From contig JAJEBY010000002.1 in NCBI GenBank assembly GCA_022822305.1, positions 1-64,000 of the forward strand: a DNA stretch of 64,000 nt, written 5' to 3'. The notes below the pieces were generated by a model. The model did no database searches, had not been told where the DNA came from, and was given only the letters and a program-made list of their open reading frames with translations. The first letter of the stretch is position 1. Every line of letters starts with the position of its first letter. This DNA comes from Anaerolineae bacterium. GTDB lineage: Bacteria > Chloroflexota > Anaerolineae > Aggregatilineales > Phototrophicaceae. The translations under genes were made by a program, and so were the position numbers. Below, piece by piece: positions 9,236 through 17,689 of the stretch.

Positions 9236-9274
9236 AAGAGAAAAACCCCTCGCCAAGCTAATCGGGAGGGGTTT
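9236..9274 (-). terminator. Rho-independent terminator of the beta-helix protein gene
   Basis: The stem AAACCCCTC/GAGGGGTTT (9243-9251 with 9266-9274) is followed on the minus strand by TTTTTCTCTTT. It lies 20 bases past the stop at 9294. Confidence 0.85.
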
Positions 9275-9293
9275 GAAATTCAGTGATTTGCAG

Positions 9294-11093
9294 CTACCCG
9301 CAAGTGCCCTGCGTGGTCACGTAATCGGCGCTAATCCAACCGACCGTCCCAAAGTTATCGACTTGGAACCAGCCTGAAGTCCGCGCCAGAGCCGTAAATG
9401 TGTAGTCATTCAGAATGACATACAGGATCGTATCACCCGCCGGCGCGTTGCGCTGATTGACAATCTCGGTCGTGGTTACCGTGCAACCGGTCAAGGCGAC
9501 TTCGATGTCTTGCGATACGACCGCGCCAGGAGCGGCGGATCCTTCTCCGAATTCCGGCGGCATCAAAACTGCGGTGCCTTCGCGGTCAACATGGGCGCAG
9601 CGGCTGTCTCCATTCGTTGTCGTGACCAGGGCCAAAATTGTTCGCGGCGATGTTGCCGCATCAAGCAGGAAAATATTACCCGTATCCTGGAAGCAGATAT
9701 CGATTCCGCTGGGGGGTACAAATCCCCATAAGTCAATCGCCTTCTTAAATCCGGAGTCAATGATGGTCTGATTGCCGATGCCGGCCGCGTCACGCTCTTG
9801 ACATTGGGTGCCGATGACATAACCGGTGACGGTGACGCCAGCCGGAAGGCTTTCACAGGTCGGTGGCGCGGGCGTAGATGGCGCAGTTGAACCTGATGAC
9901 GAGGACGAAGATCCTTCTTCCTCCGCAACTGAGACTTGCGCAAGCGCGATCTGGAAGGAGAACGCCCCGGAGCTGTATTCTGACGCGCCGATGTCGCAAG
10001 CGCTTTCGGGACGCGTCAACGCGCGCTGATCTTCCGCCAAACAATAGGCGTCGTCGCCGGCGTTAACGGCAGGGCTCCGGCTCTCCAGCACGTAATAGAT
10101 CGGCAGCCCGGATAGTTCGAGGATTTGCGGGTCGCCGGTCAATTCGCCGTGTCCGCAGGATCCGTCCTGGATCAGATTGCCGATATTGCTGTTCAAAGTG
10201 CCGGAACAATCGCCGCCGGTGTTGCCAGCGAGCAGACTGTTGTACAAGTGCAGTTGTTCAGTATCGTGAATGCCGCCGCCGGTTTCTGCCGTATTGTTTG
10301 CGACGGTGACGTGGGTTAGCGTTGCCGTGCTCGCGTTATAGATGCCGCCACCGTTCGCCACAGCGGTATTTTCGCCGAACGTGGTATTGGTAATCAGCGC
10401 TACTCCGCCACTGATATACAAGCCGCCGCCGTCCGCGGGCGAGCTGTTGCCATCCAATCCGCTCGTGGTGATGGTCAGTCCGTTCGTGTCCGCCGACGAG
10501 AAATAGATGCCGCCACCGTGGGTTTCGCTCTCTTCGTTTATGGTATTTCCGCTGACCGCGCTGTTGCTCAAGCTGAGTTCGCTATCGACAGCGTAGATGC
10601 CGCCGCCATGACCAACCGCGGTACTCGCGCTGACCACACTATTCGTTAGCGTCAGCGAGCCATCAGACACCGCGATTGCGCCACCGTTCGAATCGCTGGA
10701 TCCAGCCGTTACGGTCAAGCTGTTGATCGAAAGCGATGTGCCGTCAACGTTAAAAACCTGAACCAAATCACCCCCGCTGATGACGAATCCGCCGCCTTCA
10801 ATTGCAATCGGTGTCGTGATGCTCAAGGTTGCGGCCAATACGATCGTGCCTTCGTCCGTGCCGCTAACGTCAATCGTAATCGTATCTACCGCGGCAGCGA
10901 CGTCGTCGCCGGCTTCACAGCTGTTCAAAGGCTCAACTTGATCCTGGTCGCTCGCGGACAGTATCGCGTTGGCAAGACTGCAATCTTCATCGACCGTAAT
11001 ATCAGCTGCGAAGACAGTTGTAGCCGGCAGCACGAGGAAAACCGACAACACGACCAATAAGACCGCTTTTGATGTGCCATATATTCTCTTCAC
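9294..11093 (-). CDS. Secreted right-handed beta-helix protein with C-terminal SH3-like domain
   Basis: A 599-residue exported protein. Its signal peptide (about 1-29, ending TTVFA) is followed by DEDCSLANAI, which resembles the CSLREA motif found before beta-helices. Repeats with NGGAIAV, GHGGGIYAV, THGGGIYFS, ADGGGLYIS and ANGGGIYNA define a right-handed beta-helix of the polymorphic-membrane-protein type. SPAVNAGDDAYC and DIGASEY match the choice-of-anchor Q ending. A Ser-rich linker (about 393-401) leads to a C-terminal domain ending in an SH3b-like fold (GWFQVDNFGTVGWISADYV). It is probably a surface adhesin or cell-wall protein; the ligand is unknown. Confidence 0.82.
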   Translation of the reverse strand: MKRIYGTSKAVLLVVLSVFLVLPATTVFAADITVDEDCSLANAILSASDQDQVEPLNSCEAGDDVAAAVDTITIDVSGTDEGTIVLAATLSITTPIAIEGGGFVISGGDLVQVFNVDGTSLSINSLTVTAGSSDSNGGAIAVSDGSLTLTNSVVSASTAVGHGGGIYAVDSELSLSNSAVSGNTINEESETHGGGIYFSSADTNGLTITTSGLDGNSSPADGGGLYISGGVALITNTTFGENTAVANGGGIYNASTATLTHVTVANNTAETGGGIHDTEQLHLYNSLLAGNTGGDCSGTLNSNIGNLIQDGSCGHGELTGDPQILELSGLPIYYVLESRSPAVNAGDDAYCLAEDQRALTRPESACDIGASEYSSGAFSFQIALAQVSVAEEEGSSSSSSGSTAPSTPAPPTCESLPAGVTVTGYVIGTQCQERDAAGIGNQTIIDSGFKKAIDLWGFVPPSGIDICFQDTGNIFLLDAATSPRTILALVTTTNGDSRCAHVDREGTAVLMPPEFGEGSAAPGAVVSQDIEVALTGCTVTTTEIVNQRNAPAGDTILYVILNDYTFTALARTSGWFQVDNFGTVGWISADYVTTQGTCG

Positions 11094-11286
11094 GGCTAAT
11101 CCCTATCCTCGCTTCTCATACATGGAAATTCGGCAAACCCATATAGTAGTTGTGAGTTCCAAGCTAACTTTGTTATATCTGATTTCGGGGAGAGCACAAA
11201 CGAATCTTTGACTTTTTTGACGCTGCGCGCGCGAGTGATCGTGGCGATACTCGTGAATGGTTAGGTCAAGAGGAGTGGCAAGGCCT

Positions 11287-11865
11287 TTATGCGGATTGAG
11301 ACATCTTGCGGATCAACTCGAGGGTCATTTGCGCATCGCCGACCGCGCTATGCGCGCTGCTGACGGTCAAGCCTTCCTGCAGCAGCGCGTTTGCTAGTTT
11401 GTGCCAGACATAGCCGCGTCCGCCGCCATGACGCTTGCCTTTGAATTTGGCGTATTGTTTCATGGCGCAGTCGCGCTTGCCGATGCGAATATCGGGCAAG
11501 CCGTTGCGCGCCGTCGTCTGTTGCAGCATGCGCCAATCAAAATCCATGTTGTAGGCGATGACGGTTGCTCCCGCAAGCAGCTTGCTCAAGGGGATATAGA
11601 GCTGCCGGAATACCGGCGCCGTGGCGACCTGCGCTTCGGTTATCCCGTGTACGCGCGCGGCGCCGGGCGAGATCGGCGCCCCCGGATTAATCAACTGATC
11701 CAATACCGGATTCCCCTGCTGGTCGACAACGGCGATTTGCAGGATTTCATCGCTGGGTCCCAGCCCCGTAGTTTCCGTGTCCAGAACATAGAATCTGCGG
11801 TTCATCAAGTTTTGTGCCCACTGCACCGCCTGTCGTCGATGCGCAGGATTGAAATGGCGCGTCAT
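11287..11865 (-). CDS. DnaQ-like 3'-5' exonuclease (DEDDh)
   Basis: A 192-residue RNase T/DnaQ-fold exonuclease with all three Exo motifs: FYVLDTETTGLG (Exo I, Asp and Glu), VIAYNMDFDWRML (Exo II) and SAHSAVGDAQMTLEL (Exo III, His and Asp). HGITEAQV is the usual spacer motif. Such proteins proofread DNA or trim RNA and DNA 3' ends. It is too short and too isolated to identify as the polymerase III epsilon subunit. The KGKRHGGGRGYVWHKLANAL insert before Exo III is less common. Confidence 0.88.
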   Translation of the reverse strand: MTRHFNPAHRRQAVQWAQNLMNRRFYVLDTETTGLGPSDEILQIAVVDQQGNPVLDQLINPGAPISPGAARVHGITEAQVATAPVFRQLYIPLSKLLAGATVIAYNMDFDWRMLQQTTARNGLPDIRIGKRDCAMKQYAKFKGKRHGGGRGYVWHKLANALLQEGLTVSSAHSAVGDAQMTLELIRKMSQSA

Positions 11866-11936
11866 GCCAAGGAGCGTCTGACTTTCTCTCGGATGCGGAA
11901 ATTATAGCACGGAGGGGCATGGGGCGGCCGCCTAAA

Positions 11937-11966
11937 TTGCTTGCGTGTCGAGCAGCGATGTGTTAT
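11937..11966 (+). promoter_or_regulatory. Candidate promoter of the structured RNA
   Basis: A -35-like TTGCTT (11937-11942) and a -10-like TGTTAT (11961-11966) are separated by 18 bases. They sit just upstream of the structured RNA in a plus-strand gap between minus-strand genes. Match to consensus is moderate. Confidence 0.45.
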
Positions 11967-12007
11967 CCTGTGGCCAATGTCGGGTGAGTGAAGGAGGTGA
12001 TCAAATA

Positions 12008-12037
12008 ATGGACGGTCATAAGGGGGATACCCTCTAA
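12008..12037 (+). CDS. Nine-codon ORF inside the structured RNA (possible leader peptide)
   Basis: ATG at 12008 follows AAGGAGGTGATC, about the best ribosome site in the window, at normal spacing. It encodes MDGHKGDTL and then TAA. A small hairpin AGGG/CCCT (about 12021-12033) covers the end of the ORF. It could be a translated micropeptide, a leader peptide, or a decoy that recruits ribosomes. Translation is inferred only from the ribosome site. Confidence 0.35.
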   Translation: MDGHKGDTL

Positions 12038-12111
12038 CCCATTCACACCTCTAAGGGACGCTCCGTTAGGGGGTGAACCCGAACAACCGCAAGACTGTTG
12101 AATTGACAGTC

Positions 12112-12146
12112 AAAAGGCCGCAGACTAATCCTCTGCGGCCTTTTCG
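12112..12146. terminator. Bidirectional terminator
   Basis: A perfect 13-bp stem AAAAGGCCGCAGA/TCTGCGGCCTTTT (12112-12124 with 12132-12144) has T runs in both directions. It can end the plus-strand RNA and, seven bases past its stop, the minus-strand acetyltransferase mRNA. Confidence 0.88.
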
Positions 12147-12152
12147 ATTTGC

Positions 12153-12722
12153 CTAACTCGTTTGGTCGCGCAGGTGATCGTCGCGCAAGATCGCGTAGTA
12201 GACCACATCTTTGTAGTGTTCGCGATGCAAAGCGGATTGCCGGCGGACGCCCTCAAAGCGCATGTTGGCCTTTTGCATGACCCGTCCCGATGCCAAATTG
12301 TCGGAGAAATGTCCGGCTTCAATACGATTCAGCTGCAACCGGCCGAATCCAAACTGGATGATCAGGCGCAGAGCCGCGGTCGCTAATCCCCGGCCCCAAA
12401 ATGGCTTGCCAATCCAATAACCGACAAAGGCGCAATTGTGCGCTTGATCGAGATGAATGCCAATGGTGCCGGTAAAGTCTCGGTTGGGCTTGTGCAAAAT
12501 GGCGAAGGTATAGGCTTCGTCGTGTATCCATCTCTCCTGGCAAAGCTTGACAAATTCGCTGGCGGCATCGTGAGGATAGGGATGCGGGACGAAGGTGTTG
12601 GCGGCGATCTCCGCCGCGCCGGCCAGTTGCGTGATCGGCCCGATATCGCGAGTATCCAAAGGTCGCATCTGACAGAGGTCCGATTCCATCGTCCAGGTTT
12701 TCATGAGTACGTCTCTATGCAT
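12153..12722 (-). CDS. GNAT-family N-acetyltransferase (RimJ/RimL-like)
   Basis: A 189-residue GNAT protein with CQMRPLDTRDIGPI at the N-terminus, NCAFVGYWIGKPFWGRGLATAAL (beta4 and the acetyl-CoA loop WGRGLAT) and FSDNLASGRVMQKANMRFEG, which is typical of RimJ/RimL-type enzymes. The substrate is unknown. The first ATG (12722) overlaps the protease stop as ATGCATAG, so coupling is likely. A second in-frame ATG at 12704 is also possible; neither has a strong ribosome site. It ends just before the bidirectional terminator, making it the last gene of a protease-acetyltransferase unit. It is not closely similar to the acetyltransferase at 7863. Confidence 0.85.
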   Translation of the reverse strand: MHRDVLMKTWTMESDLCQMRPLDTRDIGPITQLAGAAEIAANTFVPHPYPHDAASEFVKLCQERWIHDEAYTFAILHKPNRDFTGTIGIHLDQAHNCAFVGYWIGKPFWGRGLATAALRLIIQFGFGRLQLNRIEAGHFSDNLASGRVMQKANMRFEGVRRQSALHREHYKDVVYYAILRDDHLRDQTS

Positions 12723-13968
12723 TGGCGTTGCAGTCCAACACCCGGCGTTCGCCCGCCACTGGTCGAGGCTGCAACCTTAGCTTCGCCTGGAACGTGCGTT
12801 TGTCTCTGATGACCAGTATGATCACTTCGTCTCCCGGACGAGTCTCCTGGATCAAATGGGCATTCAGTTCGTCCAGGTTCGCCACGTAATTGTCGTCGAT
12901 GGCGACGATGATATCGCCACCGGCGCAAACTTGCTTGCCGCGGATTTCAAGTATTTCCGAACCACCGCGCAGTCCTGCCAAATCTGCCGGAGAGCCCTCG
13001 GTGACACCACTCAGCAGCACGCCATGTTCCACCGGCAAGTCCAGCGCCTGTTGCAACCCAGCCACGCCGAACCCACCTTCCTCCCGCATGACCGAGAGCC
13101 CCATCCAGGCGTAGTCCACGCGTCCGTATCGAATCAAATCCGGTACGACGCGACGCATGGTCTCCGCCGGGACTGCGAAGCCGACGCCTTGAAAGACGCC
13201 ATTGTCTGAACGTATCGCCGTGGTTATCCCGATCACGTAACCATGTGAATCGAGCAGTGGTCCGCCAGACGTGCCGGGATGGATCGGCGTGTCGATCTGG
13301 ATGATGGCGGGATTGTCATAACCGGGCGCCCGATCGCCGTCGATCAGTTCGGCCGAGCGCAAAGTGCGATCCAAACCGCTGACGATTCCCGCCGTCATCG
13401 AGTTGTCCAGCCCAAACGGACTGCCGATTGAGATGGCCCGTTGCCCGACCCGCAGGTCGCCGGATTCGCCGATGGGCAGTGGCCGCAAGCGATCCGCGCC
13501 AATGTCGATCTTGAGCACAGCCAAATCGCTGAAACTGTCCCAACCGAGCAATTGAGCCTGCAAAACCAACGCGCGCTCCAGCGTAACTGACAAAGCATCG
13601 GCATCTTTCACCAGGTGCGCGTTGGTGACGATGTGGCCGTTTTGATCGTAAATGAATCCGGAACCGCGCCGCACCTCGTTCACCGTACCGGCTTCGTCAC
13701 GGGAAGTGCTTTCGACATTGACCACCGAGGGGCTGACGCGCGCATAGATGTTGGTCAGCAGCTGATTCTCGGCATCGGCCGCGCTGACTATTGCTTCCGC
13801 GACGGCGGTCGATTCGCTTGCGCTCTCTTCTGCCCCGTTGTTCGGCGGGAAAACTGCTGCGGATTGCGTCGGTTCGGGACGAACGCCGAGCAAATTGTCG
13901 CACGCCGAAATGACCTGCAATACAAGCACAATAACTGCGATCAAGCGCCATTGATGCTTTCTGCGCAC
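12715..13968 (-). CDS. HtrA/DegP-like serine protease with PDZ domain (lipoprotein)
   Basis: About 417 residues from a GTG start. A lipoprotein signal (basic MRRKHQWR, hydrophobic stretch, lipobox ISAC with Cys23) suggests anchoring outside the cytoplasmic membrane. The trypsin-like domain has the complete triad: His in VTNAHLVKD, Asp in FSDLAVLKI and Ser in GTSGGPL. A PDZ domain follows (about 300-400; GSPADLAGLRGGSEI, DELNAHLIQE). The family degrades misfolded envelope proteins. The open frame runs upstream to 14172 inside the hydrolase gene. GTG at 13968 fits the signal peptide and avoids that overlap, although its ribosome site is weak. Confidence 0.88.
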   Translation of the reverse strand: MRRKHQWRLIAVIVLVLQVISACDNLLGVRPEPTQSAAVFPPNNGAEESASESTAVAEAIVSAADAENQLLTNIYARVSPSVVNVESTSRDEAGTVNEVRRGSGFIYDQNGHIVTNAHLVKDADALSVTLERALVLQAQLLGWDSFSDLAVLKIDIGADRLRPLPIGESGDLRVGQRAISIGSPFGLDNSMTAGIVSGLDRTLRSAELIDGDRAPGYDNPAIIQIDTPIHPGTSGGPLLDSHGYVIGITTAIRSDNGVFQGVGFAVPAETMRRVVPDLIRYGRVDYAWMGLSVMREEGGFGVAGLQQALDLPVEHGVLLSGVTEGSPADLAGLRGGSEILEIRGKQVCAGGDIIVAIDDNYVANLDELNAHLIQETRPGDEVIILVIRDKRTFQAKLRLQPRPVAGERRVLDCNANA

Positions 13969-14044
13969 GATTCCGCTCTGCCTTAGGCGATCCGCCAGCC
14001 GAGCGACTATTTTAGCAGGGGAGACGGGACAGACCAAAGGTCGG

Positions 14045-14905
14045 CTAGTCAAAGGCAGCTTGCAGATAGCGCAATACGGTTCGGCGATAACGGTCGGGCT
14101 GCCGTTCATACAGGTTGCTGTGCCCGGCGCCTTCAAACACATCCAGGCGAATCTGTGGATTGACCGCAGCAATGCGCTGCGCCTCGGTCAGCGGAATCAT
14201 GGGATCGTCGCTGCCGTGAAACAGAAGGACGGGCGTTTCGATTCTCGCCAAATATTCGATCGGGCGGAATTCATTGAAATCGGTTTGGCTAAGTCTGCCA
14301 TACATGTATACCAGGATATCGCTTATCGGCCGAGCCGGCGCGCCGCGCTGCTCGGCGCCGAATAGGACAAGCGACGGGAAATCCGCGAAAGTCGCGTCGA
14401 TGCAGAGCCCGGCGGCGTGAACCTCGCTCATCAAACGGCTGGCAGCAGCGCCGCCCATCGAATGCCCCCAGATGACGATGCGCTCGACACCGTCTTGCGC
14501 CACCAGAAAGCGATAGGCGGCGCGCGCATCATTGGTTTCGTGATAGCCCATCGAAGTGAGATGTCCCTCGGATTCGCCGTGATTGCGGAAGTCGATCAAT
14601 AGCGCGCCGTAGCCAGCCTCGACCATATATTGAGCGTGCGCAAGCAATTGATCGCGATTGCCGCGATGCCCATGCAGCAGCAGCACAGCGTTTCCACTAT
14701 TCGATGGCGCATACCAAGCGACAATCTGCAAGCCGTCCTCGGTCTGAAACGTGACGCGCCGGAATCGCGAATCGGCAGGTTGTGGGGCAACCGCGAGCCG
14801 TTCAGGGTAGAGCCAGGCGCGGACCTGGAGATAAACAGCCAGCAGCAGCAGGCCTGAACACGAGATGATGATGATGACTGCTTGCAGCATTTGCCGGCAT
14901 CTCAT
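14045..14905 (-). CDS. Alpha/beta hydrolase, membrane-anchored
   Basis: A 286-residue alpha/beta-hydrolase of the serine-aminopeptidase S33/BAAT-like group. An N-terminal helix (about 8-27, LQAVIIIISCSGLLLLAVYL) anchors it in the membrane. Key elements are the oxyanion loop LLHGHRGNRDQ, the nucleophile elbow IWGHSMGGAA (Ser), the acid loop FHGSDDPMIP (Asp) and the catalytic His in GAGHSNLYER. It hydrolyses an unknown ester, amide or peptide. An ATG at residue 6 is an alternative start. It lies 76 bases upstream of the protease gene on the same strand. Confidence 0.87.
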   Translation of the reverse strand: MRCRQMLQAVIIIISCSGLLLLAVYLQVRAWLYPERLAVAPQPADSRFRRVTFQTEDGLQIVAWYAPSNSGNAVLLLHGHRGNRDQLLAHAQYMVEAGYGALLIDFRNHGESEGHLTSMGYHETNDARAAYRFLVAQDGVERIVIWGHSMGGAAASRLMSEVHAAGLCIDATFADFPSLVLFGAEQRGAPARPISDILVYMYGRLSQTDFNEFRPIEYLARIETPVLLFHGSDDPMIPLTEAQRIAAVNPQIRLDVFEGAGHSNLYERQPDRYRRTVLRYLQAAFD

Positions 14906-14970
14906 GCAAACGGACGTTCACAAATTCGATTGCATTCGCGCGCGCAACGCTCGCTAGCCAATCGTCGGCG

Positions 14971-15849
14971 CTAACGCAAGCTGTCGCGCAAGGATTCGGC
15001 CATTTTGCGTTGCGCTGGATTTAGATCGTCTGGCACGGTAATCAAGACTCGCGCGTATAGATCGCCAAAGGCATTTTCTTGCCGCAACTTGGGCATGCCT
15101 TTGCCGTTTAAGCGTAACTTTTGGCCGGTTTGCGCACCGGGGCGAATCTTAAGCCGGACCGGCCGCAGCATGGTCGGCACTTCTACCTCGCCGCCCAGCA
15201 TCGCAGTGAAAGCGTCAACTTTGACATCGACCAGGAGGTCATCGTCTTTTCGTTCAAAATGCGGATCGCTCGCGACATTCACGACCAGGTATAGATTGCC
15301 GGCGGACCCGCCGTTGAATCCGCTATGACCCTCGCCAGCCAGGCGCACTTTCGTGCCATTCGCAGCGCCCCGCGGAATATGAACGGTGATGGCGCGGCCA
15401 TCTTTGTTGATGATGCGCTTAGTGCCTTCGTAGGCTTCGAGGAGGCTTATGGTGATGTCCCGTTCAATATCGTCGCCGGCGCGGGGATATGCCGATTGCG
15501 AAGGGAAGCCGCCAGTGCGCCGCTGGCCGCCACCTCCAAATATGGACTCGAGAATGTCGGACATGTCGTCGACATGGACTTGCCCGCCAGAGCCGCCGAA
15601 GGGGTTCTGTCCGTCAAAGCCCTGGTAGTGCCGCCAGTTTTCGCCGAAGCGGTTATATGCCGAGCGCTTGTCTCCATCGCTCAAGACTTCGTAGGCTTCG
15701 TTCAATTCCTTGAAGCGCGCCTCGGCGCCAGGATTGTCCGGATTGGCGTCAGGGTGATACTGTTTCGCTTTGCGGCGAAACGCCTTCTTGATTTCGTCAT
15801 CGCTGGCGTTGCGGTTCACGCCCAGCACATTGTAGTAGTCTCTGCTCAT
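14971..15849 (-). CDS. cbpA: DnaJ-class cochaperone (CbpA-like, no zinc finger)
   Basis: A 292-residue type II J-protein. The J domain (1-68) has [21 protein letters not shown] and the HPD motif at 32-34, which stimulates DnaK ATPase. A Gly/Phe-rich region follows ([17 protein letters not shown]), then two C-terminal substrate-binding domains ([49 protein letters not shown]). The CxxCxGxG zinc finger of DnaJ proper is absent, which fits CbpA-like proteins. It appears monocistronic. No dnaK or grpE is nearby, so it is probably an accessory cochaperone. The symbol is given by type, not by proven orthology. Confidence 0.9.
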   Translation of the reverse strand: MSRDYYNVLGVNRNASDDEIKKAFRRKAKQYHPDANPDNPGAEARFKELNEAYEVLSDGDKRSAYNRFGENWRHYQGFDGQNPFGGSGGQVHVDDMSDILESIFGGGGQRRTGGFPSQSAYPRAGDDIERDITISLLEAYEGTKRIINKDGRAITVHIPRGAANGTKVRLAGEGHSGFNGGSAGNLYLVVNVASDPHFERKDDDLLVDVKVDAFTAMLGGEVEVPTMLRPVRLKIRPGAQTGQKLRLNGKGMPKLRQENAFGDLYARVLITVPDDLNPAQRKMAESLRDSLR

Positions 15850-16127
15850 TTGTCATTTCCGATGACGCCTGTACACCTGCGACCATAACCTGAAAATCTA
15901 TCGGTGTCCGCAGCAGCTTGTTCGATTGTATTCAGCATCACTCGAGCGGCTTTCGCTCGCTCTATTCTACGACCGCCGAAGTGGACGGTCAATCAGTACC
16001 GTAGATCCTATCGCAGCGCGGTTCATTGATTGCTGTATGAGTCCTCCACAACAGTCTAGCAGAATAACGTAAGAATGACGTAGGCAACTGGTCTCACGAC
16101 TATGATATGATAGGCGAGCAGTCCTGA

Positions 16128-16841
16128 ATGTGGTTAGAACTGGAAACAGGGATGAACAGGCGCCAAATTCCCGCGGGGTCGTCGCAATCGGTAGAAGACT
16201 TTTTGAAGGCGATATATCGCTTGCAGCGCGACCGGGATCGAGTCTCCACCAACGCGCTGGCGGAGGCGTTAGACATCACGGCGCCGGCCGTAACGGATAT
16301 GGCGCAGCGCTTGGTCGAAGACGGCACGGTGGACTATCGCAAATATCGCGGCGTTCGGTTGACCGACAAAGGCGAGCGGGTCGCCTTGATGATGCTGCGC
16401 CGGCATCGATTGATCGAGGCGTATCTGGTGCACGATCTAGGTTATCAGCTTCACGAGGTGCACGATGAGGCCGAGGCCCTGGAGCATACCGTCTCCGATC
16501 GCTTCATCGAGGCGATTTCACGAAAACTGGGTCACCCCAATTTCGATCCCCATGGTGATCCGATTCCTAGTATGGACGGCATCATGCCGGAACGGGACCT
16601 CTTGCCGCTTTCAAACCTGGCATTAGACACGCCGGCGCGCATCCGACGATTCATCATGGATGATCCACACATGTTGCAGGATACGCAACAGCGCGGTCTC
16701 ATATTGGGAGAAGTGTTGCGCGTAAAGTCACGAGATCCTTTCGAGGGCCCGATAACGATAGAGGCGCCGGCGCGCCCACCCTTGACCATCGGCCACAAGA
16801 TGGCATCGTGCATTTTGGTTGAAGTTTTCAATCCTTCGTGA
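16128..16841 (+). CDS. DtxR/MntR-family metal-dependent transcriptional regulator
   Basis: A 237-residue protein with the three-part DtxR layout. The N-terminal winged helix is SVEDFLKAIYRLQ, STNALAEALDITAPAVTDMAQRL and VRLTDKGERVA. The dimerisation and metal region has HRLIEAYLVHDLGY, VHDEAEALEHTVSDRFI and HPNFDPHGDPIP. A C-terminal FeoA/SH3-like domain follows. Members repress iron or manganese uptake genes when metal-loaded. No transporter lies next to it, so its targets are elsewhere or it regulates itself. The upstream AGGCGAG supports ATG 16128; an internal ATG at 16152 is possible. Confidence 0.88.
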   Translation: MWLELETGMNRRQIPAGSSQSVEDFLKAIYRLQRDRDRVSTNALAEALDITAPAVTDMAQRLVEDGTVDYRKYRGVRLTDKGERVALMMLRRHRLIEAYLVHDLGYQLHEVHDEAEALEHTVSDRFIEAISRKLGHPNFDPHGDPIPSMDGIMPERDLLPLSNLALDTPARIRRFIMDDPHMLQDTQQRGLILGEVLRVKSRDPFEGPITIEAPARPPLTIGHKMASCILVEVFNPS

Positions 16842-16968
16842 TAGAGTCATAAGCCATTTTCTAACCTGGTCATCAGCAGACGGTGTCGCAACGCTTGGTA
16901 TTCCAAGCCTTAGCGCACAGGCGACCTTTTCTAATGCAGCATTAATTCTCCGTTAGTGTCGAAATGAT

Positions 16969-17442
16969 ATGTTAGCCAAGATAGAATTTGCAACCCTTGA
17001 GATAGATCGGCGGGTCCGGGCAATTCTATTGACTGGCAAGGGTTCGGTTATATTTATCAAACGAATCAAACCGACAGGTCGCAAGCCTTACTGGGTGGCG
17101 CCGGGAGGGGGTGTAGAAGATGGGGACGCCAATCTGGTTGCGACACTCAAACGAGAGTTATTAGAGGAATTAGGAGCGATCGCAAACATACGTGAGACAG
17201 CATTCGTTCTGGAACACGAGATGGCGGGCAAGCAGCTGGAAGAACATTTCTTTGTGTGTGAATTGGAAAACTACGATTTGAGCAAACGCGATGGCCCCGA
17301 ATTCAAAGATTCAGCGCGTGGCGAATATATCCCAGAGGCAGTCCCTCTGGACGAAAAAAGCTTGAATGCGATAAACATCAAGACTCCGGAATTGCGCGAA
17401 TGGATGGTACGAAACCTCGACTATTTGAACAGCCGCTCGTGA
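16969..17442 (+). CDS. NUDIX hydrolase
   Basis: A 157-residue protein with a full Nudix box (GGVEDGDANLVATLKRELLEELG, about residues 45-67; G-x5-E-x7-REL-x-EEL-G), preceded by the usual KPYWVAPGG strand-loop. Such enzymes hydrolyse nucleoside diphosphate derivatives. The EHEMAGKQLEEHFFVCELENY segment and the lack of a second motif do not allow a substrate call. Base composition is visibly more AT-rich than the flanking genes, suggesting a different origin. It stands alone between the DtxR-type and response regulators. Confidence 0.87.
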   Translation: MLAKIEFATLEIDRRVRAILLTGKGSVIFIKRIKPTGRKPYWVAPGGGVEDGDANLVATLKRELLEELGAIANIRETAFVLEHEMAGKQLEEHFFVCELENYDLSKRDGPEFKDSARGEYIPEAVPLDEKSLNAINIKTPELREWMVRNLDYLNSRS

Positions 17443-17619
17443 GATACTGACCTGTTTAAGTTGTCCTTATTTAAACTTATAGATTCGTAAGTCTTTGCAG
17501 GGAAAGAGTGAATGCTGGCAAATGTCTCGCTAGCCTTGCGCCTGGAGATATTTGACGGAAAAAATTAAGAGTTTCGTTGCCGGCAGAGTTAGGTTTGTAG
17601 TCACAATTATGCGAAGTGA

Positions 17620-17663
17620 AAGGCGCAATCCTTCATCATTCATCTAAAGCGATTGCGTCTTTT
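17620..17663 (+). terminator. Terminator-like hairpin before the response regulator
   Basis: AAGGCGCAATC (17620-17630) pairs with GATTGCGTCTT (17651-17661, one G-T pair) and is followed by TT. It lies 27 bases before the response-regulator start. It may end read-through from the NUDIX gene or attenuate the regulator leader. Confidence 0.5.
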
Positions 17664-17689
17664 CGCCGATGCGAAAGGTGGTAGAAGCA

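Larger units (their letters stand above)
11973..12146 (+). ncRNA. Candidate structured small RNA with switchable Shine-Dalgarno pairing
   Basis: A stand-alone plus-strand unit between two minus-strand genes. It has a promoter-like element, a near-perfect anti-16S sequence AAGGAGGTGATC (11991-12002), a nine-codon ORF, several helices and a strong terminator. GTGAGTG (11984-11990) can pair with CATTCAC (12040-12046). GGAGGTG (11993-11999), the ribosome site, can pair with CACCTCT (12046-12052). CACCTCTAA (12046-12054) can instead pair with TTAGGGGGTG (12066-12075). A third helix is GACTGT/ACAGTC (12093-12098 with 12106-12111). The arrangement looks like a riboregulator, but no plus-strand gene follows it. 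I do not recognise a known RNA family. Confidence 0.5.

Noticed and set aside
13969-14172. N-terminal extension of the HtrA-like protease
   Set aside because: It would overlap the hydrolase gene by 128 bases and place the lipoprotein signal in the middle of the protein.
15940-15960. Terminator at CGAGCG/CGCTCG between the DnaJ and DtxR genes
   Set aside because: The flanking genes diverge from this gap, so no transcript should end here; the six-base stem lacks a T run.
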